DNA from: Rothia sp. SD9660Na
GTDB lineage: Bacteria > Actinomycetota > Actinomycetes > Actinomycetales > Micrococcaceae
Direction: 5' to 3'
DNA length: 64,000 nucleotides
Assembly: GCF_030064065.1 (NCBI RefSeq)
Contig: NZ_CP125946.1
Span: 2,311,745 to 2,375,744 of the forward strand
Shown: one piece after another, positions 8,198-17,186 of the stretch
Position numbering within the stretch: position 1 is the first letter of the stretch
Layout: each line of letters opens with the position of its first letter
The notes under the pieces: model-generated
The model's database searches: none
What the model saw: the letters and a program-made list of their open reading frames with translations, nothing else
Told to the model about the DNA's origin: nothing
Translations under genes and position numbers: made by a program

Positions 8198-9921
8198 GGC
8201 CTTCGGTAGATGTGACTCTTGGTGGTCGCTACACCCTGACCGAGCGTATCGCGATTGGCGGTATGGGCGAGGTCTGGAAGGCGCGCGATAAGGTCTTGGG
8301 CCGTACCGTCGCCGTAAAGATTCTGAAAGAGGAATATACGGGCGACCCCGGCTTCCTGGAGCGTTTCCGCGCCGAAGCCCGCCACACCGCCCTGCTCAAC
8401 CACCCCGGCGTCGCCAACGTCTTCGACTACGGTGAAGAGGACGGCTCTGCCTACCTGGTCATGGAGCTGGTTCCCGGTGAGCCACTGTCTAACATCATTG
8501 AGCGCGACAAGCAGCTACCTGCTGACCGCATCCTCAATATCATGGCGCAGACCGCCCGCGCCCTGGCGGCCGCCCATGCCCAGGGTCTCGTGCACCGCGA
8601 CGTAAAACCCGGCAACCTGATTATCACTCCGGACGAGCGGGTGAAGGTCACCGACTTCGGTATCGCCCGCCTGGCTGACCAGGTGCCCCTCACTGCCACC
8701 GGCCAGGTCATGGGCACCGCCCAGTACCTGGCGCCTGAGCAGGCAACAGGCCAGCAGGCCACCCCCTCCTCAGATATATACTCTCTGGGCATCATCGGCT
8801 ATGAATGTCTGGCCGGCAAGCGCCCCTTCACCGGCGAATCACAGATTGCCATCGCCCTGGCACAGGTTAACGACCCACCGCCGCCCCTGCCCAAGGACGT
8901 CCCCGCCCCCGCAGCAGCGCTCATCATGTGCCTGCTCTCCAAGGACCCGGCGGACCGACCCGAGACCGCAACCGCGCTGGCGTCCGCTATTGACGCTATC
9001 CGCCGCCGCGACATCCCGGCCGCCATTAAGGCTGTACCACCCCTGGGCAAGTTCCTGCCGCAGGGGGCAGATACCCAGGCCACCCAGGTCATGACGGCCC
9101 CCACCGCCGTGGCTCCCGCAGCGGCCCGGTTTGGCTCGGGAGTCCACTACGAACCCGAGCCCACCACCGCCCGTGTACCCAGCGCCCCGGCCGCTGCCGC
9201 CTACCCGACAGCCGAGCCCCAGGCGAAGAAGAAGAGCCCCTGGGGCTGGGTGTCCCTGGTGCTTGCCCTGCTCCTCATTGCCGCCGTCGTCTGGTTCGTA
9301 CTAGCTGGCAGCAACCGCTCCAGCACTACCGGCGATACGACCCCCACAGCGTCAGGCACCGTCTCAACCGTCAGCGTCTCACCCACCACCGAAGAAGCCA
9401 GCGCGGCTGAGACCCCAACCCGCATTGAAATTGACTCAGCCTCCTTCGAAGGCCGCCCCCTCGATGATGTCGTCAACGAACTCACCGCTATGGGCTTCTC
9501 AACCCGCACCACCGGCGTCACCTCCGACTCCGCAGTAGACACCGTGCTCTCCGTTTCACCTACCGGTAGCGTAGAAGTGGGCAAAACCATTACCGTGCAG
9601 TACTCCACCGGCCCCAAATCAGTGACCCTACCCAGTAATCTGGAGGGTACAGACTCTGAAGAGGCCATCAACGCGATTACCGGCCTGGGCGTAAACGTGC
9701 AGATTCACTTTGAAGAAAGCAGCAGTGCCCGCGAAGGTACCGTGCTACGCACCAGCCCCACCTCGGGGTCCCGCATTGAGGTAGGGAGCAGCGTAGACGT
9801 CTACGTGGCCAAGGCCCCCGCTGCCAGTGCATCGGCATCCGCATCGCCGAGCGCCTCAGCATCACAGTCAACCACCGGCTCCGAATCAGCCTCACCGAGT
9901 GCTAATTCAACCGGCAACTAA
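8194..9921 (+). CDS. pknA: PknA-position Ser/Thr kinase with two PASTA repeats
   Basis: The 575-residue transmembrane kinase has glycine loop GGMGEV (22–27), catalytic Lys42 (VAVKIL), HRD (134–136), DFG (154–156) and APE (180–182). One membrane span (about 351–370) follows a Pro/Ala-rich juxtamembrane linker. Outside lie two PASTA-like repeats (about 410–472 and 475–540) and a Ser/Ala-rich tail. The GTG overlaps the pbpA stop by 4 bases. By position it corresponds to PknA, although mycobacterial PknA lacks PASTA domains. Confidence 0.9.
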   Translation: MRPSVDVTLGGRYTLTERIAIGGMGEVWKARDKVLGRTVAVKILKEEYTGDPGFLERFRAEARHTALLNHPGVANVFDYGEEDGSAYLVMELVPGEPLSNIIERDKQLPADRILNIMAQTARALAAAHAQGLVHRDVKPGNLIITPDERVKVTDFGIARLADQVPLTATGQVMGTAQYLAPEQATGQQATPSSDIYSLGIIGYECLAGKRPFTGESQIAIALAQVNDPPPPLPKDVPAPAAALIMCLLSKDPADRPETATALASAIDAIRRRDIPAAIKAVPPLGKFLPQGADTQATQVMTAPTAVAPAAARFGSGVHYEPEPTTARVPSAPAAAAYPTAEPQAKKKSPWGWVSLVLALLLIAAVVWFVLAGSNRSSTTGDTTPTASGTVSTVSVSPTTEEASAAETPTRIEIDSASFEGRPLDDVVNELTAMGFSTRTTGVTSDSAVDTVLSVSPTGSVEVGKTITVQYSTGPKSVTLPSNLEGTDSEEAINAITGLGVNVQIHFEESSSAREGTVLRTSPTSGSRIEVGSSVDVYVAKAPAASASASASPSASASQSTTGSESASPSANSTGN

Positions 9922-9933
9922 ACTCCACCGGAA

Positions 9934-11913
9934 ATGATGGGTGAATACATGGACCAGCAGGTTCCTGAAACTATCGATCAGCGCTACGAGGTCGGAGCCG
10001 TTATCGGCTCCGGCGCCATGGCGACCGTCTACGAGGCGGTTGATACACGCCTGGGGCGCAAGGTTGCGCTCAAGGTTCTGCGGACTGAGCATGCTCAGGA
10101 CGTCATCTTCCGTGCCCGTTTTCAGCGCGAGGCAGAGGCCGTCGCGGCCCTCAACCACCGCTCTATCGTAGGTGTCTACGACACCGGCTCCTTCGATATT
10201 CAGGTAGGTAGCTCTGAGGTCTCTGTGCCCTTCATGGTCATGGAGCTGGTTCAGGGCACCACCCTGCGCGACGCCATGTCTCGCAGCAAGGTCGATCAGG
10301 CCCAGGCCCTAGCCTACGGTGTGCAGATTCTCGAGGCTCTCGACTACAGCCACAGCGCAGGTATCGTGCACCGCGATATCAAGCCCACTAACGTCATGAT
10401 TCTGCCCCAGACGGCAGAGGACCGTGATCTGGGCGAGCCCGGTCAGATTAAGGTCATGGACTTCGGCATTGCCCGCGCCGCCGAAGAGGCCGGTGATGCC
10501 CTGACCAAGGCCAACACCGTCATGGGCACCGCCCGCTACATCTCCCCCGAGCAGGCCCGCGGCGAGACCGTCGACGCCCGCAGCGATGTCTACTCAGCTG
10601 CCTGCGTGGTGTACGAGATGCTGGCGGGGCGCTCCCCCTTCGACGCCCCCACCAACGTGGAACTGGCCGGTAAGCATCTGAGCGAGACCCCTCAGCCTCC
10701 CAGCGCCTTCGCCTCAGAAGAGGTCTCCCCGGCTCTCGATGCCGCTGTACTCAAGGGCCTAGCCAAGAACCCTGCCAGCCGTTACCAGAGCGCCAGCGAA
10801 TTTGCGTCCGCCCTCAAAGATGCCCAAAGCGGCATACTTACCGGTAGCGATCAGGATCCCACCGAAGCAACCACCGCTTTCGGTGCAGCTAGCCTGGGCG
10901 CAGGCGCCGCAGCAGGCGCTGTAGCCGCCGCTCCGCGCGAAACCGAAGAAGCCGGCATTGGCAGCTTCTTCGACAACGCCCAGTCTGAATACACCGACGA
11001 AGAACTCTACGGTTACGGCTACGGCCAGGACCCGGCTAAGGCCCGCACAAAGCGCCGCCGTAACGCCTGGGGCAAGGCTCTGACCACCCTGCTGATTCTT
11101 CTGCTGGCTGCTTTCGGTTTGTGCTCCGTGCTCTACTACCAGGCCAAGCTCAACGAGGTTCCCGTCCACGTGGTTCCCGCGGTTCAGGGCTTGACCAAGG
11201 AAGAAGCCGAAACCCAGCTGCGTAACCTGAACTTCGCACTCAAGTTCGAAGAAGAGCACTCCGACACTATTCCCAAGGGTTCAGTTATCAAGACCTCCCC
11301 CGTGACCGGCCTCGAAGCTGAAGAGGGCAGCGAGGTTGTTGTGACTGTATCGTCCGGCCCGGCTGTGCTAACCGTGCCCGCCAACCTTGAGGGCCAGAGT
11401 GAACAGTACGTGCGTGAGACTCTCACGAACGCTGGCTTCGTGCCCGGCCGCACCACCACCGTCAACAGCCCCACCATCCCCGCGGGCATGGTTGTTGGTG
11501 TAACCCCCGGCTCCGGCGAACAGGCCGATGCCGGTGCGACCATCAATATCATTCTCTCCAACGGTAAGGTTGAGGTCCCCAGCCTGGTCGGACTGAGCCG
11601 CGATGCCGCTATCGCAGCACTGACCGCATCAGATACCCTGCTGAGCACCAATATCGAAACCGTCACCACCACCGCCCAGCCCGCTGGCACCGTTATCTCG
11701 CAGAGCGCCACTGCCGGAACCCTGATTGAGCAGGGCTCAACCGTGACTATTCGCGTGGCAGTTGCCCCTGTAGCGACCAGCGCTCCCAGCGTGGCAGCTA
11801 CTACCGCACCGAGTGCAGCGGCTACGGCCCAGGCCACTCAGCCTGCCGCTACGGCCACTGCCCAGGTAACCCCGAGCGCAGCAGCGAGCGCAAGAGGTAA
11901 CAACAACGACTAG
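9934..11913 (+). CDS. pknB: PknB: Ser/Thr kinase with PASTA repeats
   Basis: The 659-residue kinase has GSGAMATV (25–32), Lys47, HRD (146–148), DFG (176–178) and SPE (204–206). A long Ala/Glu-rich linker leads to one membrane span (about 382–402). The outer region has about three PASTA repeats (roughly 410–476, 477–545 and 546–614), which in this family sense muropeptides or lipid II, and a Ser/Ala/Thr tail. Several start codons are possible (9934, 9937, 9949); none has a strong ribosome binding site. It is the last gene of the operon and ends before a perfect palindrome terminator. Confidence 0.92.
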   Translation: MMGEYMDQQVPETIDQRYEVGAVIGSGAMATVYEAVDTRLGRKVALKVLRTEHAQDVIFRARFQREAEAVAALNHRSIVGVYDTGSFDIQVGSSEVSVPFMVMELVQGTTLRDAMSRSKVDQAQALAYGVQILEALDYSHSAGIVHRDIKPTNVMILPQTAEDRDLGEPGQIKVMDFGIARAAEEAGDALTKANTVMGTARYISPEQARGETVDARSDVYSAACVVYEMLAGRSPFDAPTNVELAGKHLSETPQPPSAFASEEVSPALDAAVLKGLAKNPASRYQSASEFASALKDAQSGILTGSDQDPTEATTAFGAASLGAGAAAGAVAAAPRETEEAGIGSFFDNAQSEYTDEELYGYGYGQDPAKARTKRRRNAWGKALTTLLILLLAAFGLCSVLYYQAKLNEVPVHVVPAVQGLTKEEAETQLRNLNFALKFEEEHSDTIPKGSVIKTSPVTGLEAEEGSEVVVTVSSGPAVLTVPANLEGQSEQYVRETLTNAGFVPGRTTTVNSPTIPAGMVVGVTPGSGEQADAGATINIILSNGKVEVPSLVGLSRDAAIAALTASDTLLSTNIETVTTTAQPAGTVISQSATAGTLIEQGSTVTIRVAVAPVATSAPSVAATTAPSAAATAQATQPAATATAQVTPSAAASARGNNND

Positions 11914-11924
11914 GTCGTGCTAAA

Positions 11925-11976
11925 CCTATAAGAAAGCCGCCCTCCCCACATGTGGGGAGGGCGGCTTTCTTATAGG
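11925..11976. terminator. 52-bp perfect palindrome, bidirectional terminator
   Basis: Bases 11925–11950 are the exact reverse complement of 11951–11976, including TAAGAAAGCC/GGCTTTCTTA arms. It lies between convergent pknB and the glutamine amidotransferase gene and can end transcription from both sides; T-rich tracts occur inside and just after the arms. The perfect symmetry is unusual for an ordinary terminator. Confidence 0.85.
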
Positions 11977-12000
11977 AGTTTTTGGGCTATCAAGCTGGTA

Positions 12001-12642
12001 TTAGGCTGCCGGTTCAATGAGGGGAGAGAGGGTCGCGCCCAGGGCTGCGGCCCCTTCTAGACCTACTTCTTCGAGCCAGTTACCGAGCATGAGATAGCCA
12101 CCTTCAGTAAGTACCGATTCGGGGTGGAACTGCACGCCGTGCAGGGGGGCGGTGACGTGGCGCAGGCCCATGATGATGCCATTATCGGTGCTGGAGGTAA
12201 CCTCTAGTTCAGCGGGCAGGGTGGCAGGTTCAACAGCGAGAGAGTGGTAGCGGGTAGCGGTGAAGGGGCTGGGCAGGTCCTTGAAGACGGACTGGCCGGT
12301 GTGCACCAGCTGGGATGTCTTACCGTGCATGAGCTCGGGGGCGTGGCCCACTACCCCGCCGAAGGCTTCGGCGAGGGCCTGGTGGCCCAGACAGACGCCG
12401 AGCAGGGGCTTATGAGCAGTCTTGGCCCATTTGATCACGTCGATGATGACGCCCGCTTCAGCAGGGTTGCCGGGGCCGGGTGAGACGAGCACGCCGTCGT
12501 GCTCCTGGGCCAGGGCTATGGTCTCGTCAAGACTCAGTTCGTCGTTACGGATAACGGTGGTTTCAGCGCCGAGCTGCTGGATGTAACCGACCAGGGTAAA
12601 GACGAAGCTGTCGTAGTTATCGATGACGAGAATTTTAGTCAT
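12001..12642 (-). CDS. Glutamine amidotransferase of anthranilate/aminodeoxychorismate synthase
   Basis: The 213-residue class I amidotransferase has nucleophile Cys84 in GVCLGHQAL and the His173/Glu175 pair in VQFHPES, completing the triad. It supplies ammonia for chorismate amination, serving tryptophan and/or folate synthesis. The synthase subunit is not adjacent, so trpG versus pabA cannot be decided from sequence alone. A trpG/pabA gene beside pknB is a conserved actinobacterial arrangement. Confidence 0.9.
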   Translation of the reverse strand: MTKILVIDNYDSFVFTLVGYIQQLGAETTVIRNDELSLDETIALAQEHDGVLVSPGPGNPAEAGVIIDVIKWAKTAHKPLLGVCLGHQALAEAFGGVVGHAPELMHGKTSQLVHTGQSVFKDLPSPFTATRYHSLAVEPATLPAELEVTSSTDNGIIMGLRHVTAPLHGVQFHPESVLTEGGYLMLGNWLEEVGLEGAAALGATLSPLIEPAA

Positions 12643-12706
12643 GGCACCTGCCCTTTCGTGATGGTGTTTTGATTCTATCGCACGGGGCGAGGCGGGCGTC
12701 TGGTGC

Positions 12707-12868
12707 TTATTGCTCCATGGTCACGTCGGTGTTGAAGGGGCTGTACTCGGCGAAGTGGGGGAAGACGTATTCCATGAGCAGGTAGACGGCGGCCGCTATC
12801 AGAGCGATAGCGATGATGATGCGCAGCCACAGGGGGCCGGGTAGGTGACGGAAAATCCAGGCGTACAT
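12707..12868 (-). CDS. 53-residue single-span membrane protein
   Basis: The minus-strand ATG at 12868 opens a 53-residue frame that begins MYAWIFRHLPGPLWLRIII and ends TMEQ. One hydrophobic span (about residues 12–34) is followed by a short acidic tail. It lies between the sortase gene and the amidotransferase gene in the same direction, with 33 bases after the sortase stop codon. A short membrane protein at this position next to a class E sortase is familiar in actinobacteria. The function is unknown. Confidence 0.7.
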   Translation of the reverse strand: MYAWIFRHLPGPLWLRIIIAIALIAAAVYLLMEYVFPHFAEYSPFNTDVTMEQ

Positions 12869-12901
12869 GGGGTTCCTTGGGGTGGACGGCGGTGGTTAGC
12901 T

Positions 12902-13720
12902 TTAGCCGGCGATGGCGGCGATTTCTTCGGGGGCACCCGCTTCAGCAGGCTGCCAGCTGATAAATTCGGCGTGGACGATGTAGCGTTCAGTATCGCCGTA
13001 GCGGGGGTGGCAGCTGGTGAGGGTGAGTAGACGGCGGTCTGCGTCGGCGAGGGGCGCTTCGGGCTGGTCGGGGTTAGGGGCGATGACCTCCACCTGGGTA
13101 GGAAGCACAATTTTGTGCTCGTAGACCCGGTAGGTGTAGTAGCCTTCGGCAGTGCGTATGTAGATGTTGTCGCCGCTCTCAAGCAGGTCGATGTTATCGA
13201 GCACGGCCCCGTTAGTTTGGCGGTGGCCTGCCAGCGCAAAGTTGCCGTATTCTCCGGGCATCTGGCTGCTGGGGTAGCGTCCTAGCCCCAGGGTATCGAG
13301 CACATCGGTGCCTACGCCTTCAGCCAGGGGGCGGGCGTAGTTTTGGCCTAGCCGGGGAATGTAGACCACGCCGTAGGCCTGCCCGTAGGCAGGCGGGGTG
13401 GCAACCGGTGGGTTGGCGGGGTCGTAGTCGGGTACGACGTTTCCGGATGCCGCCCCCTCGGTATTGTCCCCCTGGCCGGTGGCGGCGGGGCCGGGGCGCC
13501 CGCTACCGCTGTTGAATTCTTGGATGAGACTGTCGACGGCTTGCTGCTGGGTGCGGTTGGCGTCGATGTTGGTCCACCAGAGTTGCCAGGCAACAAAGAG
13601 AAGTAAGACGATACCGGCAGTAATCAGCAGTTCACCGATGATCTGAATTGCCCATTGCAGGGGGGTGCGCCCGGCAGGGGAAGTCGCGTGGCGGCTAGTA
13701 GTGGGGACGGCTGTGGTCAC
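12902..13720 (-). CDS. Class E sortase
   Basis: The 272-residue protein has an N-terminal membrane anchor (about 25–48), a disordered Gly/Pro-rich stretch (70–110) and a sortase domain. Catalytic residues are visible: His166 in LAGHRQ, Cys237 in TLTSCHPRYGD and Arg246 in DTERY. Class E sortases attach proteins with LPxTG/LAxTG-like signals to peptidoglycan; no such substrate is encoded in the window. It is divergent from crgA, with about 130 bases between. Confidence 0.92.
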   Translation of the reverse strand: MTTAVPTTSRHATSPAGRTPLQWAIQIIGELLITAGIVLLLFVAWQLWWTNIDANRTQQQAVDSLIQEFNSGSGRPGPAATGQGDNTEGAASGNVVPDYDPANPPVATPPAYGQAYGVVYIPRLGQNYARPLAEGVGTDVLDTLGLGRYPSSQMPGEYGNFALAGHRQTNGAVLDNIDLLESGDNIYIRTAEGYYTYRVYEHKIVLPTQVEVIAPNPDQPEAPLADADRRLLTLTSCHPRYGDTERYIVHAEFISWQPAEAGAPEEIAAIAG

Positions 13721-13823
13721 ATCTCACCTCGGCACGGGACGATTGCGGGGAACTGTTTAATGTTAGAACTTTTTCAGCTACTGCGGTTAAAATCGTCTCT
13801 GACCCTATATTTTATGAACTGCC

Positions 13824-13838
13824 GGGAGCACTGCTCCC
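13824..13838. repeat. 15-bp palindrome in the crgA leader
   Basis: GGGAGCA and TGCTCCC flank a single C just upstream of the crgA ribosome binding site. The AT-rich sequence CTATATTTTATG at about 13805 could be the promoter -10 area. The palindrome could be an operator or a small leader hairpin. Confidence 0.4.
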
Positions 13839-13852
13839 CTACTGGAGGAAAA

Positions 13853-14128
13853 GTGGCTGAGTCGAAGTCTATTCGTGACGAGGATTTTGAAGAGGCGGAG
13901 CTGCGCCGCGTTGCGGAGTCGATGTACAGCGACGATGATTTCCCGTCGCCGACCCCCCTCTGGTATCGCGTGATTATGTTCGCCATGATTGTGATTGGCG
14001 TGCTATGGATTATTACTTTCTATATTTCCCAGTCGGTGTACCCGATTCCGGGTATTGGCAACTGGAATATTGGTATCGGCATTAGCTTCATGATGGTGGG
14101 GCTGATTATGACCACCCGCTGGCGCTAG
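13853..14128 (+). CDS. crgA: CrgA: cell-division regulator membrane protein
   Basis: I start the gene at GTG 13853, preceded by GGAGGAAAA. The 91-residue product has an acidic N-terminus and two membrane spans (about 45–64 and 72–87) separated by a short loop with PIPGIGNWNIGIG, the hallmark of CrgA. CrgA interacts with FtsZ-, FtsI- and FtsQ-level division proteins and coordinates septal growth in actinobacteria. A longer upstream reading frame exists but lacks a good ribosome binding site and crosses the promoter region. A 61-residue membrane protein gene follows after 9 bases. Confidence 0.9.
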   Translation: MAESKSIRDEDFEEAELRRVAESMYSDDDFPSPTPLWYRVIMFAMIVIGVLWIITFYISQSVYPIPGIGNWNIGIGISFMMVGLIMTTRWR

Positions 14129-14137
14129 GGTGCCACT

Positions 14138-14323
14138 GTGGCTGAGAAGAAACCTGAGACCACTAATCCGTCTAACTTAGCGCCGGTTGACCCCGACGAG
14201 ACGCTGGATCAACGTGCCGATATTCGTGCTGCCCGGTTCGAGACTAAACTGCGCCGCTGGGCCTTGTTTGGTGTGGTTGCTGCTGTGGCTATTTATTTTG
14301 TGTGGCAGGCGGTGGTGGGCTAG
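14138..14323 (+). CDS. Small membrane protein downstream of crgA
   Basis: This 61-residue frame starts at GTG 9 bases after crgA. The first 40 residues are charged and hydrophilic, and the last 20 form one membrane span ending FVWQAVVG. It is probably cotranscribed with crgA. I do not recognise a family. Its stop codon shares the bases CTAG (14320–14323) with the stop codon of the convergent transporter gene. Confidence 0.65.
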   Translation: MAEKKPETTNPSNLAPVDPDETLDQRADIRAARFETKLRRWALFGVVAAVAIYFVWQAVVG

Positions 14324-15369
14324 ACGCTCGCTCCGTGTGCTCTATCCCCGTTACGGTCTGTGGTAGCGGGGATTTTTTGCGTGCGGTAGAGGGCCACCAG
14401 CAGGGTGAAGGCGAGGAGTTCTACCAGGGTTTGGGTGAGGACGGCCAGGGGCATGAGGGCGGACGCCGGCTCGCCTGCCAGAGCGGTGGAGAGACCGAGC
14501 ACCAGGGGCAGTACCACCAGGGCATTGCGCGTGACCGTTGAGAAGGTAAGGGCAATCCGCTCGGGGACTGGAAGGGCTCTACCGTAGTGTGCAAGTAGGT
14601 AGCCCGATAGCAAACCCATAAATATGGCGTATATGGCATATAGGCATGCCAGAGGTAGGAGATAGGACGCAAGAAGGGTTATATGGGAGGCATGGGCAGC
14701 AGGGGTTATCAAGAGAACCAACACCATGAGGGGCACCATTAACAAACCCGCCACATCTTCAGAGCGCGCTTGAACCACCCCACCAACGCCCTGAATAAGA
14801 GTAGCGCAGATCAGAGGAACCGCCACCACCGCAAGAGCAACCCCCAGTTGCGGCAAGGCCTGCCAAAGGGTGCCGTCCGCCAGAAAATCTCCACGCCAGA
14901 TACCGACCGAACGAAAGAGAAGAAGCCACATAGGGGTCAGGCCCATCTGCGCCAAAAGCAGGAGCGGAGTAAGGGACAGCAGCCGCAGGTGGGCACCACC
15001 CGCTAGGCCCGCAAAAGTTACCACATAATCCACGCAGGGTGTCAGGAGCACGAGCCCTGCGGTAAAGAGCAGAAGATCAGGAACATCGGGCACTAGCCAC
15101 CGAAATCCCAGCAAAAGTAGAGCCACCACCAGGGGCACCAGTAAGAAGTTGAGGGCTAGCAGGGTTTTAGTAAAGCCCGTGAGCGCACCGGTCTCTAGAA
15201 GTCCACGCAGGGGAAGGGTGAGAAAGGTAGCTAGGAGTAGCAGCCCAAGAGCCGGGGTCACCAGTGGTTGAGCGAGGGCAGCAAGAGGCGACACAAAGGA
15301 AGCCGCCGCACCTGCCCCTAGCGCGAGTAGGTACAGAACCACCTGGTATCTCTCCATCAAGCTGACCAC
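14320..15369 (-). CDS. BASS/ACR3-superfamily transporter
   Basis: The 349-residue protein has about ten hydrophobic segments. The pattern with TPCVDYVVTFAGLAGG resembles the ACR3/bile-acid:sodium symporter superfamily, in which this loop carries the substrate-binding Cys or polar residues. Arsenite efflux is one possible role, but no arsR, arsC or other arsenic gene is adjacent, so the substrate is open. GTG at 15369 follows GAAAGGA. It converges with and overlaps the preceding small membrane-protein gene by four bases. Confidence 0.7.
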   Translation of the reverse strand: MVSLMERYQVVLYLLALGAGAAASFVSPLAALAQPLVTPALGLLLLATFLTLPLRGLLETGALTGFTKTLLALNFLLVPLVVALLLLGFRWLVPDVPDLLLFTAGLVLLTPCVDYVVTFAGLAGGAHLRLLSLTPLLLLAQMGLTPMWLLLFRSVGIWRGDFLADGTLWQALPQLGVALAVVAVPLICATLIQGVGGVVQARSEDVAGLLMVPLMVLVLLITPAAHASHITLLASYLLPLACLYAIYAIFMGLLSGYLLAHYGRALPVPERIALTFSTVTRNALVVLPLVLGLSTALAGEPASALMPLAVLTQTLVELLAFTLLVALYRTQKIPATTDRNGDRAHGASV

Positions 15370-15392
15370 GTGCGTCCTTTCTCTTAAAGCAA

Positions 15393-15428
15393 CCTGCCCT
15401 CCCCTACCGTAAGGCAGGGAAGGGCAGG
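15393..15428 (-). terminator. Hairpin between yceI and the transporter gene
   Basis: CCTGCCCT (15393–15400) pairs with AGGGCAGG (15421–15428), with further internal pairing of CCCT and AGGG. It follows the YceI gene in the minus direction. The T-run is weak (TTGCTTTAAG), so termination is only likely. Confidence 0.45.
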
Positions 15429-15540
15429 GCTACACAACACCTATCAGCTCGAGTCCAGCTGATTTTGCACCTTGGCTTGGGTATATGCCTCAAGCAGTGT
15501 GCTTTATCTCGTCAGCGTTCTCACGATGGGAGTCTGCTGA

Positions 15541-16080
15541 TTACGCTTCGGGAGCGGTGAAGGCTACATCGAGGTTGATAACGACCTTATCTGAGACCAG
15601 CACGCCGCCGGCTTCAACTGCGGCATTCCAGGTGATGCCGAAGTCCTTGCGGGAGATGGTTGCTGAGACAGATGCACCGGCGCGGGTAACCCCGAAGGCA
15701 TCGACAACTGCACCGGTGAAATCGCCGGTGAAGGTGACGGGGCGGGTTTCACCCTTGATGCTGAGGTTACCTGCGATGGTCAGGTCTTCGCCGTCAAGAT
15801 CGAAGGAGGTTGATTCGAAGGTCATGGTGGCGTGAGCGTCTGCATCGAAGAAGTCTGCGCTGCGCAGGTGGCCGTCACGATCAGCATTGTTGGTGTTAAC
15901 CGAGGCAATCTGTGCGGTTGCCTTGATGGTGGAGTCTGCGATGTTGTCAGCGACGACGAGCTGGGCGTCGACCTGGTCGAAGGTGCCGCGCACCTTGGTG
16001 ATGCCTGCGTGACGGACGGTGAAGCCTACCTCTGAGTGGGCTGAGTCGTAGTTCCAGGTGCCTGCGGTGAGTTCTGCCAT
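15541..16080 (-). CDS. YceI family protein
   Basis: The 179-residue protein shows the YceI lipocalin-like pattern: WNYDSAHSEVGFTVRHAGIT at the start, LTIAGNLSIKGETRPVTF in the middle and a closing DKVVINLDVAF. YceI proteins bind isoprenoid-like lipids in a beta-barrel. There is no signal peptide, so it is probably cytoplasmic, as in many actinobacteria. A perfect palindrome 44 bases upstream of the start suggests control by a dimeric repressor. Confidence 0.9.
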   Translation of the reverse strand: MAELTAGTWNYDSAHSEVGFTVRHAGITKVRGTFDQVDAQLVVADNIADSTIKATAQIASVNTNNADRDGHLRSADFFDADAHATMTFESTSFDLDGEDLTIAGNLSIKGETRPVTFTGDFTGAVVDAFGVTRAGASVSATISRKDFGITWNAAVEAGGVLVSDKVVINLDVAFTAPEA

Positions 16081-16123
16081 GATTATGCCTTTCGAGCGGT
16101 ACGGTTTGTTTTCAACAGTTATT

Positions 16124-16139
16124 ACTTTACAAGTAAAGT
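16124..16139. promoter_or_regulatory. Palindromic operator candidate upstream of yceI
   Basis: ACTTTACAAGTAAAGT consists of ACTTTAC and GTAAAGT around AA and sits where the yceI promoter should be. The size and symmetry fit a MarR-family operator. No marR gene is adjacent. Confidence 0.5.
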
Positions 16140-16201
16140 TTTAGCTACGCAAGTCCTATGGCAAAAAATTTACAAAGAAATTTTTGCACCGGGTTCAACC
16201 C

Positions 16202-17116
16202 CTAGCGCAGCACACCCTCGCCAGCCGCGGCGGCGTAGACCCTCTCGCTCAGCCTAGCCAAGACGGGAGAGCTAATGTTCCAATGCTGCCAGTAGAGCGG
16301 CACATCAACAGGCTGAGGGGCGAGTTCCACCAGGTCTCCGGAGGCAAGAGCTTCTAAAGCCTGCACCTCGGGCAGAATACCCCAAGCAATTCCACCCAGG
16401 ACGGCCCTGGCATAGTCAGGTGAGCTGGGCAGGTAAATAGTGGGTGACCCCTGCCAAGAGTCAGGGTTTACCGCAAAGCGGTCAACCAGTAACCCGCGCG
16501 CTGATGCTAACCCAAAGTCCTTCCGGTCAAACTCCACCACTGGCGCTAACGCCAGCTGTTCGACGGTAGCCTGTGGATAGTCAGGGAAGTAGCGCTCTAG
16601 ATAGTCACGGGAGGCTACCACCCGGTAGCGAATATCGCCCAGCTTCTCAACGGAACAACCGGCGATGGGCTCCGGCTGGGAGGTCAGAGCAGCCATCACC
16701 TCCCCCGAACGCAGCAGGGCGGACGAGTGATATTCAGCTTCCCTGCGCACGTCGCAGAAGATACGGTCACGAGCAGCTAGTTCGGCCACAGCCGAGAGGA
16801 ACCAGGTGGCCAGAGAGTCAGCGTTGACGGCTACAGCTACGCTCTGTCCCTCTTCACTACCGCCGAGTTCACGCTCCATTTCTGCATGCAGAAATTCGCT
16901 TTGCCGGGCGATACGCAGGACGCTCTGCCCCGATTCTGTGGGGGCCACCGGATTGGTGCGCTTGAGGAGGACCCTCCCAGCCAACTGCTCCATAGCCTTG
17001 ATACGCTGAGAGATCGCCGAGGCGCTGACGCCCAGAATATCGGCCGCCGCGTCAAAGGTGCCGTATTCAATGACGGTAACGAAGGTTTGGAGCTGGTCGG
17101 TAGTAAAACGCATCAT
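16202..17116 (-). CDS. LysR-type regulator, LysG/ArgP-like
   Basis: The 304-residue protein has an N-terminal winged HTH (GTFDAAADILGVSASAISQR, about residues 20–40) and a LysR effector domain. It is divergent from a LysE-type exporter with a 70-base spacer, the classical lysG–lysE arrangement in which the regulator activates the exporter in response to Lys, Arg or similar amino acids. The start could be either of two consecutive ATGs (17116 or 17113). Confidence 0.88.
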   Translation of the reverse strand: MMRFTTDQLQTFVTVIEYGTFDAAADILGVSASAISQRIKAMEQLAGRVLLKRTNPVAPTESGQSVLRIARQSEFLHAEMERELGGSEEGQSVAVAVNADSLATWFLSAVAELAARDRIFCDVRREAEYHSSALLRSGEVMAALTSQPEPIAGCSVEKLGDIRYRVVASRDYLERYFPDYPQATVEQLALAPVVEFDRKDFGLASARGLLVDRFAVNPDSWQGSPTIYLPSSPDYARAVLGGIAWGILPEVQALEALASGDLVELAPQPVDVPLYWQHWNISSPVLARLSERVYAAAAGEGVLR

Positions 17117-17149
17117 AAGAATATCTTATGCTATTAAAGTTTCATTAGA

Positions 17150-17166
17150 TAGCTTTATGAAAGCTA
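17150..17166. promoter_or_regulatory. Candidate LysR-type operator in the divergent spacer
   Basis: TAGCTTT and AAAGCTA surround ATG, a 7-bp inverted repeat in the spacer between regulator and exporter, 21 bases before the exporter start. AT-rich sequence on the left (TCTTATGCTATTAAAG) could hold the promoters. Confidence 0.5.
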
Positions 17167-17186
17167 GTCACCTACCATAGATTCTC

